Below are positions 35,640 to 47,620 of a stretch of 64,000 nucleotides of DNA, piece by piece. The stretch is from Liquidambar formosana (taxonomy: Eukaryota; Streptophyta; Magnoliopsida; Saxifragales; Altingiaceae), in contig CM077833.1 of assembly GCA_039720395.1 (NCBI GenBank), positions 21,463,771 to 21,527,770 of the forward strand. Direction: 5' to 3'. Made by a program: the position numbers and the translations under genes. Numbering within the stretch: position 1 is the first letter of the stretch; every line of letters starts with the position of its first letter. The notes below the pieces were generated by a model, which saw only the letters and a program-made list of their open reading frames with translations, was not told where the DNA came from and searched no databases.

Positions 35640-36134
35640 CTTCAAACCTAAAACTTTAGGGCCTGTTTGGTCATGCAAATCGAAATTAAATGACTAATAG
35701 TGTATTTTACACGTTGGTGGAAATCCATCATCTTGAAATACCAAGAGTAGAGAGAATGTTGATTGTTCTAACAAATGAGAGTGGAAATTTAAAATAGAAA
35801 CATTTCATGAATTTCTAAAATTGATCTTGTAACATCAACTATGATCATTACTCCAACCTTTTCAAATGGCTAATGAAACTGTGACTTCAATAATGTTTAA
35901 AATACACTATAATCATATCGTTTAAATTTCAATTCGACGATCAAAGGAGCCCTTAAGAAATTGATAAATGTGAAATTTCATGAGCAATATCTAAATCTAC
36001 GATCAAGCAAAAGCTGCAAAACTAAAGGAACAAAGAGAACAAGACCATTTATATACATTCTAGACATTCAAATTAAGACCTATCAATGTAAGGAATTGAA
36101 GAGAGAACCTCATATTAGTTCGCAATCCAATATG
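35640..36134. other. Duplicated spacer (uninterrupted version)
   Basis: Contiguous counterpart of 15225-15283 plus 20005-20530. It is useful as the empty site for the LTR insertion. No gene. Confidence 0.6.
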
Positions 36135-36430
36135 TCATGAAAGAAGAAACAGAGCATGCTTTCTTCGGTGAAGATGCCAGAGGCCGCCTACCTTGCGCTA
36201 CTGCACCTGCACGCTCTCCTCGGCCACTACCAAGCTTATGATTTTCTCCTCGGTACGCTCCTCCAAAATATGGGTTCATTACATTATCGCCGCCGCCGCC
36301 GCCGCCGCCACCACCAGCAGCAGCAGCTTAATCTTGAGTTTGCTTTCTGAAAAAAGCAATCTTCATAAAAGAAAGTTTGTCAAGCTGGAGAGAAAATAAA
36401 TTTTCACAAAGCCGGTTTTATGCTAGGGTT
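36135..36430 (-). pseudogene. First-exon remnant of gene X, copy B
   Basis: The minus strand reads a GGC/CTG triplet tract, then GATAATGTAATGAACCC, coding MNPYFGGAYRGENHKL. The 49.2-kb copy has MNPYFGGGNQDEKHKL. AAACCCTA lies upstream. No last exon remains in this spacer. Family unknown. Confidence 0.35.
36288..36308 (+). repeat. (GCC)n microsatellite
   Basis: Seven GCC triplets, then CCA/CAG triplets. Confidence 0.9.
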
Positions 36431-36831
36431 TTGGTGCAAAAATGGGGACGATGGTCCATCGATTCAAAACTCGTCATTGATTATGAGTTAGAACATGAGT
36501 CAAAGAACTTGAGGGCTGGATCAAGTGGTCTCAAGAACGTTGCCTGGCAAGAGGTCTTAGTTATTCTTCCAGAAAAAAAAATTAATTGGTGGGCTAAGTT
36601 ACCAAATTAGGTAGGCAAATAAATTTGGGCAAAAAATTTGAGTTATGAAACATTGTTTTTCATGAATTTGGTCTCATAATCATAATTTCAATTCCATGAC
36701 TAATCTACATATTAAATCAGGATTTTATTTATTTTTTATTTTTTCGGCCAGGACGATAAAAGGATTAAATTGAACCTTTTTTTTTTTTTTTTTTTTTGAT
36801 AAAACGATACTAAGATATCATTTCCAAAGTC

Positions 36832-39800
36832 TCATGAATACAAATCAGATAAGAAGTGGTCCCTAACAAACTCCCGAACCTCCTCCACCCAAACACATAA
36901 TTCATCAATAAACTGAGCATGTTTAGTTAGACCATGTGCAACCCAATTGCCTTCTCGATGGATATGAGAAAAAGAGACCACCCTGAAAGATAGAGCCACT
37001 TCACAAAGGATATCCTTGACAACAAGACCCAATGAGGTTAGAAGCACCTCCCTTGAGTTTAAAGCCTGAATAACCTCCATGCAATCCCCTTCCATTTGCA
37101 CCGAATGCAACCCCAGATCACAAGCCATACCAACAACAAAACGCATAGCCATAGCTTCCACCACTGACACTGAGTAGCTGCCCAAAACTCTCTTGGACCC
37201 AGCTGCGATGGCTTGCCCCTCATTATCGCGAATCATTACGCCAAAACCCACACAATGAAGCGCCGTACAAATAGGCCCATCAACATTAACCTTAAAAGAT
37301 CCCTTGGCTAGGAGGTTGCCATATAACCCGTGGCTTTAAACTTGCTGCCCGTGTGATTTCATTAGCAATTGAAAAATCAGCACACAACCGACCTGCCATG
37401 CCCACCACACCAGCCGACTCTTCAGTGACCCCATAAAAAACAAAGCGATTTCGACAATGCCACAATGCCCACATAATCATTAGAGCCTGCACCATGACCT
37501 CCTTATCCAACTGCATTTGGGGCACAAGCCAGCCAAGCGCCAAATTCTGGTACAATAGAACCATTCCCTCGTTGCCCTAAACAGCTACACCACCATACCT
37601 GCTTTGCGAACTGGTAATCTCTAAGACAATGTATAATAGTTTCTTTCTCCTGCCCACACATGGGGCACATCGGATCAAGAGAAATATGGAGCCTCACAAG
37701 GGTATAACGCACTGGTAAGATACCCTTAAACTGCTTCTCTACACAAAATGCTTGATTTTATTGGGAATAGCTTGCGCCCAGATAAAACCTACCGATATAC
37801 ACCCAGACCCAGAACTAGAGCTACCACCTAAAGTGTTGCCATAGAGGCTCCGCAAATTGCTCATTTCCAACATATAGGCACTCCGAATTGTATAGACTCC
37901 CTACGGATGATACCGGCAATCTTTGACTAAGCGGAATTTGACAAATAAATACTGCTTCATGGGGCAGAAAAAATGCGTTCCACCAGATCCTTCTTCCATT
38001 CCTTCCTATCAAAATCAATTAAATCACTAACCGTAGCATGCTCCAGAAGAATTTGCCTAGGCGAAACCACTTAGAATGTAGTAGGTGTGGGTAACCACTT
38101 ATCTTTCCAGACTTTAACTGTCTTCCCATCCCCAATACGCCATCGAACCCCCTACTTAAAACATCTTTGGCCCCCCAAATACTCCGCCACACATAGCTTG
38201 GCTTTGACTCTAACCGAAATTCAAGAAAGTTGCATGATAGAAAATATTTAGCTTTCAACAACCGCGCAACCAACGAATTTTCATTAATGAGTAAATGCCA
38301 CCCCTGTTTAGCAAACAAAGCAGCATTAAAAATAGAAAAACGAAAGCCCAGCCCACCATCCTTTTTTGAATAGCATAACGTTTTCCAACGTAACCAATGA
38401 AGTTTCCTTTCAGTATCTTTTTGACCCCACCAAAAATTGCTAATCATAGCCTTGATTTCTTCACAAAGAGACAAGGGAATTTTAAAACAGCTCATGGCAT
38501 AAATAGGAACGGCCTGAGCAACAGCTTTAATTGAAATCTCCTTCCCCGCTTTCGACAACAGTTTCTTTTTCCACCCTTACAATTTATTCCATACCTTCTC
38601 CCTAACAATACTGAACGCTTCCCTCTTAGATTTGCCAATAAGAGATGGGAGACCCAAATATTTGCCATAATCACCCTCTTGAGAAATCCTCAGAATGCCT
38701 TTGATCCGATCCCGTTGCTCAGAAATTGTGTTCCTAATAAAAAATATAGCAGATTTATCGAGATTAACTTGTTGACCAGACATTACCTCATATTGGTGGA
38801 GAACACTCATCACAGTGCTACTTTCCTGCTCCGTTGCCTTACCAAAGAGTAGGCTGTCATCCACGAAAAAGAGATGAGAAATCTTTGGGCTCCTTCTACA
38901 AATGGAAATTCCAGTCAACCTGTCTTCACGCTTCGCCTTAACCAACATAGCAGTCAACCCTTCGGCAACAAGGAGGAAAAGATAGGGTAATAGTGGATCC
39001 CTTTGTCTGAGTCCCTTGGAGGGATGGAAGTATCCGCACTGGTTACCATTGAACATCACTGAATAGGATACCGTACTCACACATGACATGATTAGCTGAA
39101 TCCAACCCCTTACAAAACCTAACTTCACCATGACCTTTTCAAGAAACACCCACTCCACCCTATCATAGGCCTTACTTATATCTAATTTCAATGCAAAAAA
39201 AACCATTCCCCCCACATCGTTTGGCTTTTAAAAAATGCATAAGCTAAAAGCTACTAAGACATTATCCATGATTAGACGACCAGGCACAAAGGCACTCTGA
39301 CTTTCAGAAATAATGTGTGGTAATATGGTCTTAAGGCGGTTGGCCAACACCTTAGTAATTATTTTGTAGATCACATTACAGAGACTAATTGGTCTATACT
39401 GAGTGATGTGCTCTAGATTATCCGTTTTAGGGATCAAACAATATGGGTATAATTAAAATTCTTAAACATAGGACCCCCCTTAAAAATGACAGCGTAGCAT
39501 GAGTAATGTCCTTCCCGACAATGTGCCAATACTTTTGGAAAAAAAGAGCTGACATACCATCGGGTCTAGGAGATTTACTAGGGTGCATTTGAAAGAGTGC
39601 ATCGCAAACTCGTGATCTTGGAAGTCTCTTGTAAGAGCCATGTTCATCTCATCAGTGACTCGTTGGTCAATTCCATCAAGATCTACATCCCTAATCTGAG
39701 GGCTTGAGGTAGTAAAAATATTTTGAAAATACTCGACCACAATGCCTTCAATTCTATTCTCTTCCACTTGCCAGTGCCCCTGATTATCTCTCAGCCCCTT

Positions 39801-40929
39801 GATTATATTTTTTTTATATCGCTGTGATGCTTGCGTATGGAAATAGGCTGTATTCCTATCCCCTTCCTTATGCCAATTAACACGCGAACGTTGTCGCCAC
39901 ATAACCTCCTTCCTTGCAAGAATTTCATCCATCTGAGCTATTAATCTCTTCTCTTCAGCAATGGCTACACTAGTGGTTGGACCTTGTTTAATAGCTTTAA
40001 GTTGCTTCCTGCAAACCTTTTAGTTGTCGTTGGATATTGCCAAAATTAGACTTATTCCACGCTACCAATTGCTGCCTAGTAGATTTGATTTTCTCATTAA
40101 CACAGAACATGGTTGACCCTTGTAGCGTGTTACACCAACCCTCCCTTACAGCCGCCTCATAGTCTTCTAATCTAATCCACATGGCTTCGAAGCGAAAGGC
40201 TTTCTTCTTCCTACCTGAACCCATTATAAACCCATTTATATCCACTAAAATGGGAAGATGATCTGAGGAACTGCAAACCAAATTATCCACACTCGCACAA
40301 GGAAATAGAGAGCTCCAATCCGTGGACACAAGAGCTCTATCCAACCGTTCCTTTGTACATTCCAGCCCCGCCCGATTATTACACCAAGTAAACTTAGGGC
40401 CACTAAAACCCAAATCTCTGAGATTGCATCTAGACACAGCCTGGCAAAAGTCCTACATCTGCCACTCCACTTTCGGAGCTTTACCCCACTTCTCTCCAGG
40501 TTCAAGAATCTCATTAAAATCCCCCACACACAACCACGGGAGAGTCGAATGAGTGTGGAGTGTCCCTAATAGCTCCCAGGATAACTTTCTCATAGACACA
40601 TCAAGATACCCATAAAAGCTAGTAAGACGCCATGTAGCTGCTCCTATCTTCCAAAATTCGTGCATCAATGTGATTTCGTGAATAACTGAGTATATCCACC
40701 GCCCTACCCGCGCACCACAAAAGAGCTAAACCACCTGCCCTGTTGTTAGCTTCAACAAGCAAACCATTAGCAAACCCCAATCTGAACTTAACCTTTTCCA
40801 TTTCATTTTTGTGAAGCTTAGTTTCCATCAAGAAGACCAAGCTGGAGCTTTCCACTTCACTACATCATGAAGCGCATGAACTGTACGCGGGTTTCCAAGC
40901 CCCTGACAGTTGAAACTTAAAATTTTCAT
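36832..40929 (-). pseudogene. LINE ORF2: endonuclease, reverse transcriptase, RNase H
   Basis: Begins MKILSFNCQGLGNPRTVHAL at 40929, the endonuclease start. The endonuclease continues with FLMETKL, GGLALLW and SSDHLPI (to about 39990). The RT shows [24 protein letters not shown] and FFVDDSLLF near 38880-39440; FVDD replaces the usual FADD. A CPMCGQEKET zinc-binding stretch (37660) and RNase H (GFGVMIRDNEG...HIHREGN, 36832-37251) follow. At least eight frame changes or stops interrupt it, so it is inactive. Confidence 0.9.
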
Positions 40930-42244
40930 GGCTTCTGGTGGGACTGGTTCCCAGTCGTCGCCGATATCTCCCTTGTAACAGCCGGACTCCCCACCCCCAT
41001 CCCGTAGTGATGAGAGCGTTTGCCATTAATCCCTCCTAGATCTAGACGAGCACCCTCAATCTGGCTATTATCCTCAAACTGTTTCCGCTTCCCCACCCTT
41101 GATTCAACTGGAATATCCTCACCTGACATACAGACATCTCTAGCCCTCCGTTTCCACTTCTTCGCCTGAACCCCAGAAATGCTGCCCTCTCTAATAAGAA
41201 CATCCAGCAACGTGTCCTGTCTATGTGGACTGCTTGTGTTTAAATCAGCACCACTCGTTGTGTCTTGGACAAAGCCCAACTGAGACCCAGAAATATCCAA
41301 TGTGGGCTCCACTAAGAGACCCTCCTTAGGCTCGTGTATTGTCTCCCCATTAAACCCTCCACTAATATCATCAGTTGCCAGCTGTAGATTACCCACTTCC
41401 CCTGCTTTACCAGCTGTATCTTCAGTAGACTTACCCAGTGCCTGCTGTTGAAAAAGGTCAGAGGGCTCCTTCCCAGTCCTACCAAAAATCCCCTTTGAAA
41501 TATCCTCAATATGTATCCTTTCTTTAGTATGCTCTGTAGATCTCTCACTCTCAAATTCACAACCCTTCTCAAGATATCCTGTAGAGCCTATACCGAGATT
41601 CGAGGCGAAAATACTGCTAACAAAGCCACAAACCATGTCCGCCTGTTCCACCGCCTGACTTCCCTTCTGTTGCACTACCAGCGGCAAGTCAACCTCCTCA
41701 TCATCCCTTCTTTGCACAGCACCGGCAGGCTGTCCCTCCGCCCTATTTCTTCCTCGCCCCTGCTCATCACCCGCTGCAGAACTAAGTGATGAACCGCCTA
41801 AGGATTGGTTTTTTGAAACCTTTGTATTATCGGGTGCTCGCAACCAGACCCCGTATTGGGCAGCCCCAACGGTGTGTTCACCATGACTATCAAATCGTGT
41901 AACACATTCCTTTTTAGTATTGCCAAGCAACCCACAATGATAACAAAAAATTGGTTATCGTTCATATCTAAGAGATACCCACATAGCTTTACCAGCCAAA
42001 CTCAACATAACTCCCCTTTTAATGGTTGTCACACATGAAGACGTGCCCTCAGCCTCATATATTTTCCCCAACACACCCCTCCTTCCCCATGTTCCATCTC
42101 AATGAATCCACCCAACCGTACCCCAATCATCTGACCAACCTCCCTGGTCATACAACCCAATGGTAAATTGTAGACTTGAACCCAAAAAGGAGCTTCATCC
42201 AACAGGATTTCAGAGGGTTGTATATCTCCTTCGATCTCTTTCAC
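40926..42244 (-). pseudogene. LINE ORF1: RNA-binding protein with zinc knuckle
   Basis: EAPFWVQVYNLPLG (DUF4283-type) is followed, after a frame change near 42000, by CYHCGLLGNTKKEC. This is a CX2CX4HX4C zinc knuckle whose His is Asn. The rest (to 40926) is a low-complexity acidic tail. The stop overlaps the ORF2 start as ATGA (40926-40929). Confidence 0.85.
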
Positions 42245-42359
42245 ATAAAGACCCCAGTTTTAATTCTTTCACTCAATTTCTAACTGAATACTGAATTTCC
42301 GGCCAAATATCATATTTCACTCAATTTCTAAATTGCCAGAGATAGATTACTATATTAAA

Positions 42360-42475
42360 TAACAAAACTAGACTTGACCCAAGCGTGAAAGAAACGCAAT
42401 TTTGTAGGACAATCTTCCACAAGCAGGCATCCTCATTTATTAAAAGATAGTGTAGAATCACATGAAAATTACAAA
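42360..42475 (+). repeat. R repeat unit 9
   Basis: GACTTGACCCAAGCGTGAAAG, AATCTTCCACAAGCA and CATCCTCATTTATTAAAAGAT. Confidence 0.6.
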
Positions 42476-42485
42476 TTAAACAGCC

Positions 42486-42615
42486 GATGATATGATAATC
42501 TAGTAGTATTTTCTTCACTTGTTATAGAACTAATTTCAGATTCAAATTTATAAAGAAGCACTACCGATACTTATTTGTTGATAATAAAGAGGTTAGATTC
42601 TATCGATTGTCCCAA
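42486..42615 (+). mobile_element. SINE-like fragment
   Basis: GATATGATAATCTAGTAGTA, AATTTCAGATTC and AGGTTAGATTCTATCGATTG resemble the host SINE at 21283-21640. Poly-T/A follows. Confidence 0.35.
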
Positions 42616-42799
42616 AATTTTTTTTTAAAAAAAAAAATGTTGCAGATTAAGTAATATGAATCACCATCATATACTAAACATAAGATAAAAAATAAAACAT
42701 AGAATCATCAAATCAAATATCTATTTCAATTGATCCCATAAATTGCCTAGAGAATGAGAATTTTTTCTTTTTGGTTGCGCAAATAATGAGATTTGTTAA

Positions 42800-43020
42800 T
42801 TTTCAGATCAGGCACTTGTCTCGGAGAGATGGGTGACAAAAGACATTGACTCAACCGTAAAACAAACGCAAGTCTTCCATTGACAAAAACGTCCTCGTTT
42901 ATGAAAAGATGGCCGTGCATGACAGTAGAATCTTCAATTGGTGAGTGACAAATAAAGCACGAGCCAATCACCATCATATGCCAAACATAGTAGAAAAACT
43001 ATGGGATCATCGATCTGAAT
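42800..43020 (+). repeat. R repeat unit 10 with ghost start
   Basis: GGCACTTGTCTCGGAGAGATGG, GACATTGACTCAACCG and GCAAGTCTTCCATTGACAA are present. It ends AAAACTATGGGATCATCGAT, the gene-start-like word. Confidence 0.7.
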
Positions 43021-43480
43021 TAGTCTGATTTGCAGGAAAGGAAGGTCGACGATCATGGATAAGACAAATTGTGGAAAGTTATAACCCAATGGGGACACCG
43101 TGTGGAAAGGTGTAATCTAGTGGGACCATATTGTGGCAATCAAATCACCAGCAAGATGGACCAGTGCCCGCTTTACACGCCGAAACAAATTAAAATCGCA
43201 TCAGATTAGGGCAATTTAAGGGCACAAAAAGTGGTTAATTTAGTTAACAAAAAAATCAGACCACTTTTCCTTCTTTTTTTTTTTTTTAACTGAAGAGTGA
43301 AGACCAATTTTAGGGAATTGGCCCTGGAATCACAATTTCAATTTCGTAAGTAACAGAACTACTAGAATCACTGTTGAGGGCCTCAATTCGATGTAACTCT
43401 CACCTCCCAGTTCTAGGCCAAATTTTGTGTTTCCAATTGGGCCCAATAATGTCCTTTCAGGCACTTTCTTGTTTAAGAGG
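43021..43480. other. R-associated spacer
   Basis: Repeats the TGTGGAAAGGTGTAATC...ACCAGTGCCCGC pattern. No gene. Confidence 0.45.
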
Positions 43481-43710
43481 TAAAGAAAGGAGACCAGAGA
43501 CCTCGACCCAAGTGTGAAACAAATGCAAGTCAAGGTCTTCCTCTCACAAAACCGTCCTTATTTATGAAAAAGATGGTTTCCGGTGAGGCACATGCGTTAG
43601 AGAGATAGGTGACAAAAGACCTTGACCAAAGCGTGGAACAGACGCAAGTCTTCAACGGACGAAACCATCCTCTATCATCACTTGTGAACAAAATAATAGC
43701 CATGGTAGAA
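43481..43710 (+). repeat. R repeat units 11 and 12
   Basis: GACCTCGACCCAAGTGTGAA (43502) and GACCTTGACCAAAGCGTGGA (43618), each followed by AACCGTCC/AACCATCC motifs. These are the closest R units upstream of RLK3. Confidence 0.7.
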
Positions 43711-44084
43711 TCGTTCTTACCAAATACAGCTGCAAAATTCTATGGTACCCAAAAAAAAAATTGATCCTATTTTGTAATAACTAGTCACATTTGCGGTACT
43801 CCATTACCAAAAAAGATAATCAAATTATCAAAAAATGTGATCAATTAGTCCGGTAGCACATATGCGTCAATTTCATAAGGTTAATTAAGCCTAACACTGT
43901 AATTTGAGAACCGCTTTAGCGCAAAGTAAAACTGTAAAACGCATGTACATATGTTGCAAGTTTTTTTTCTACAAGGAGATGAGACAAAGACCTTCCTCAT
44001 TTCTCTTCCCACGAAAGTCTTTTGAATAATTTATTATGAAAAGATATCAAAGAATTAAAAAAAATCATAGGTGATCCAGAAGCC
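43711..44084. other. RLK3 upstream region
   Basis: No gene. AT-rich. It does not match the RLK1 promoter until about 44080, so RLK3 has a different distal promoter. Confidence 0.5.
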
Positions 44085-44092
44085 TATAAATA
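44085..44092 (+). promoter_or_regulatory. TATA box of RLK3
   Basis: TATAAATA, 38 nt before the ATG at 44131. Confidence 0.7.
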
Positions 44093-44130
44093 GAGCTGTA
44101 AACCACCGGGTGCTATGCATAACAAAAACC

Positions 44131-47100
44131 ATGGGATCATCAACCTTAGGAAAGGGTACTCTCTCATGTCTCCTTGGCCCTTTTGGTAATTATGTTTGTT
44201 TCTTCACACACTATCACGTCTGCTTCTGCTTCTACTAGAGAAGTTGATGCTCTTCTCAATTGGAAAGCCAGCCTTCAAAACCAAACTCATTCCCTCCTAC
44301 CTACATGGACCCTTCTTCCCAACAATGCTACCAATTCGTCTACACAGCTCAAAGCAAGAACCACTCCATGCAAGTGGTTTGGAATATTTTGCAACAATGC
44401 AGGAAGCGTCGTCAAAATAAATCTCACAAGTTCTGGTTTAAATGGTACGCTTCTTCACTTTTCATTCTCATCTTTCCCGAATGTTGCTTATATTGATATT
44501 AGCATGAACAATCTCTCTGGTGCCATCCCGTCTCAAATTAGTTCTCTCTCCAAACTCTTCTATCTTGACCTCTCCATCAATCAGTTTTCTGGGAAAATCC
44601 CATCGGAAATTGGCCTGCTAACAAATCTTCAGGTTTTGCACCTGAATGAAAATCAGTTAAACGGTTCAATTCCGGAGGAAATAGGTCAATTAAGCAATCT
44701 AACTGAGCTTGCTTTGTGCTCCAACTTCCTGGAGGGCTCCATTCCTACCTCGTTGGGTAATTTGAGCAACTTGGCTTATTTGTATCTCTTTGAAAATCAA
44801 CTCTCTGGTTCAATTCCTCTAGAAATTGGAAATCTCTCCAATCTTGTTGTACTTCAAATGGACACCAACCATCTAACAGGTCCAATTCCATCCACCATAG
44901 GAAACTTGTCAAAGCTAACCGTGTTGCACTTGTTCTACAACACACTTTCTGGTTCCATTCCCTCTGAGATTGGAAAGTTAAGCTCTCTCACTGATTTGAG
45001 CCTTTATTCGAACAATTTGACTGGTTCAATCCCAGCATCGTTGGGTGATCTGAGCTACCTAACCCTTTTACATCTCTATGAAAATAAACTTTCTGGCACC
45101 ATTCCTGAAGAGATAGGAAACTTGAAGTCTATGGTTGATCTGGAATTGTGCCAGAATAAGCTCAAAGGTTCTATCCCTCCTTCATTTGGCAATTTGAGCA
45201 ACTTGGAAGTCTTATTCCTCCGCGACAACCAACTTTCTGGTACCATTCCTCAAGAAATAGGGAACCTGATAAAGTTGGTTGTACTAGAAATGGACACAAA
45301 CCAGTTGACTGGCTATTTGCCCAAAAACATTTGCAAAGGTAAAGTGCTTGAAAGGTTCACCGTAAACAACAACAATCTCATAGGTCTAATCCCCAAGAGC
45401 TTGAGAAACTGCACAAGCTTGACCAGATTTCGGCTCGATAGGAACCAGCTCATAGGAAATCTATCGGAAGCATTTGGTGTCTATCCAAACCTACAATACA
45501 TGGATCTAAGCTACAATAATTTTTACGGTGAAGTTTCCCAGATTTGGAGAAGGAGCCCACAATTGGCAACCCTGCGAATTGCGGGAAACAATATAACTGG
45601 AAGCATACCACCTGAGATTGGAAACTCAACTAAACTTGGTGTACTTGATCTTTCCTCAAATTATTTAGTTGGAGAGATACCAAAGGAATTCAAAGAGTTG
45701 AATTTTTTGGTAACTTTGATTTTGAATGATAACCATCTTTCTGGTGAGATACCTCGTGAACTTGGATCACTGAATGATCTAACGGTTCTTGACCTATCAA
45801 AAAACAGATTGAGTGGGTCAATACCAGGAAATCTAGGGGACTGCTTGAAGCTACATAACTTGAATTTGAGCAACAACAAATTTAGTGAAGAAATTCCAGT
45901 TCAGATGGGTAAGTTATTTCAGTTGTCCCTGCTAGATCTGAGTCATAACTCACTCACAGGAGTGATACCATCGGAAATCGGAAACTTAGAGAGCTTGGAG
46001 ATGTTGAATATCTCCCACAATAACCTCTCTGGTTCCATTCCGCTAAGTTTTGAAAAAATGCGTGGCTTGGTGCGCATTGATATATCCTACAATGAGTTGC
46101 AAGGTCCCGTTCCCAACAGCAAAGCCTTTCGAGATGCTCCCGTAGAAGCATTACAAGGAAATAAAGGGTTGTGTGGCAATGTTACAGGACTACAATCCTG
46201 CAGTACACATATCCCCAAAAAGGGCCACAAAGTCATCTTTCTCATCATGTTTCCTGTTTTTGTAGCACTTCTATTTTTATTTCTGTTGATTGGAATTTTC
46301 TTCACTTCTCGACGACGAAGAAAGATAAATCTCCAAACACCAGAATGTGAAATACAGAGTAAAGATCTGTTTTCAATCTCAACTTTTGATGGACGAATAA
46401 TGTATGGTGAAATCATCAAAGCAACTAATGATTTTGATGCCATATATTGCATTGGAAAGGGAAGATCTGGAAGTGTTTACAAAGCAAAGCTGCCATCAAC
46501 TAATATTGTAGCCGTGAAGAAACTCCACCCGTTGCCTAATGGTGAGACGGCAGATCAAAAAGGTTTCATAAATGAGGTAAGGGCATTAACAGAAATACGG
46601 CATCGGAATATTGTGAAACTTTATGGTTTCTGTTCACATGCACGACACTCGTTTTTGGTCTATGAGTACCTCGATAGGGGCAGCTTGGCCACAATTCTGA
46701 GCACAGAAGAAGAAGCAAAAGAATTGGACTGGACCAAGAGGGTGAATGTTATCAAAGGTGTGGCTCACGCTTTGTCTTACATGCACCATGATTGCTCACC
46801 ACCAATTGTTCATCGGGATATATCAAGCAAAAATATTTTGCTAGATTCGGAGTATGAGGCTTGTGTTTCCGACTTTGGCACTGCTAAACTTCTAAACCTC
46901 GACTCATCCAATTGGTCTACGCTTGCGGGCACATATGGATATTTTGCACCAGGTAATTTATTTCACTACTCTCTTTAGTTAACATAGAGTATGAGGCATG
47001 AATGCATAATTTTATTTATCGTTCTTTTCGCAGAGCTTGCTTACACAATGAAGGTTACTGAAAAATGTGATGTGTATAGCTTTGGAGTGTTAGCACTGGA

Positions 47101-47341
47101 AGTGATCAATGGAAAGCATCCAGGCGATCTTATCTCCAATCTAACATCTGCACCAGCAATCGAGGACAAGCAACTAAAAGATGTGTTTGACCAACGTCTT
47201 TCACCTCCAACACTTCAAGTTGAGGTTGAGCTGATATACATCATCAAGCTGGCAATTGGATGCTTACATGTCAATCCACAATATCGTCCAACCATGCAAA
47301 TCGTTTCTCAGGCGTTATCAGCCCAAATCTCACCTTCTTAG
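44131..47341 (+). CDS. RLK3: MIK2-like LRR receptor kinase, signal peptide frameshifted
   Basis: Exons end at 46952 and resume at 47034-47341 (intron 46953-47033, phase 1). The conserved ATG at 44131 reads 35 codons and stops at 44236. The receptor frame lies +1 and has TAG at 44147; its first ATG is 44192, giving about 1022 residues with only a stub ([13 protein letters not shown]) of the signal peptide. The rest is undamaged: 23 LRRs, membrane span 681-705, Lys776, HRD 874-876, DFG 894-896 (numbered from 44192). It is either a recent loss of secretion, a sequencing error, or rescued by an unseen upstream exon. By family it would be a plasma-membrane peptide receptor. Confidence 0.85.
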
Positions 47342-47424
47342 GGCCATCCACATTACTTTTCATGGACAATTACTAGTAACCAACTGCTTGTTCAACATAT
47401 TGTACTGCCTTGAATACCTTTTTT

Positions 47425-47620
47425 TTTTTTTGATTTAAATTTTTGTTCACCTGGGGGGTGAGGGCCTCTGGGGTTCTGTTGTTGGGTTCTCGTCCTTTTG
47501 GCAGTTGCTCCTTTTTGTTGTTTGGCTTGTTGGCCTCGTCTCTAAGTGTTTTGCTTGTTTTTAACTCTGTCTATCAATGAAGTTCTTTCCTTTTAAGTTT
47601 TAACCCAAAAAAAAGAAAAG
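47425..47620 (+). mobile_element. LINE 3'-end-like insertion
   Basis: Absent from the equivalent positions at about 14225 and 34800, where CTTGAGTTTTTTTCAATT leads directly to AGATCTACATGTA. It ends ATCAATGAAGTTCTTTCC and an A-rich tail (47607-47625), as 5'-truncated LINE insertions do. Confidence 0.55.

Larger units (their letters stand above)
36778..42250 (-). mobile_element. L1-type LINE retrotransposon, degenerate
   Basis: On the minus strand the order is ORF1, endonuclease, reverse transcriptase, zinc-binding domain, RNase H and a poly(A) tail (T-run at 36778-36797). This is the full plant L1 layout. It begins partway through the ORF1 RNA-binding domain, so the 5' end is truncated near 42250. 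I could not find a convincing target-site duplication. Confidence 0.9.

Noticed and set aside
36377..36610. 77-codon plus-strand frame
   Set aside because: Lies over the gene X remnant and spacer; not conserved in the other spacer copies.
44174..44191. TTG at 44174 as RLK3 start
   Set aside because: Non-ATG initiation has no support here. The first ATG in the receptor frame is 44192.
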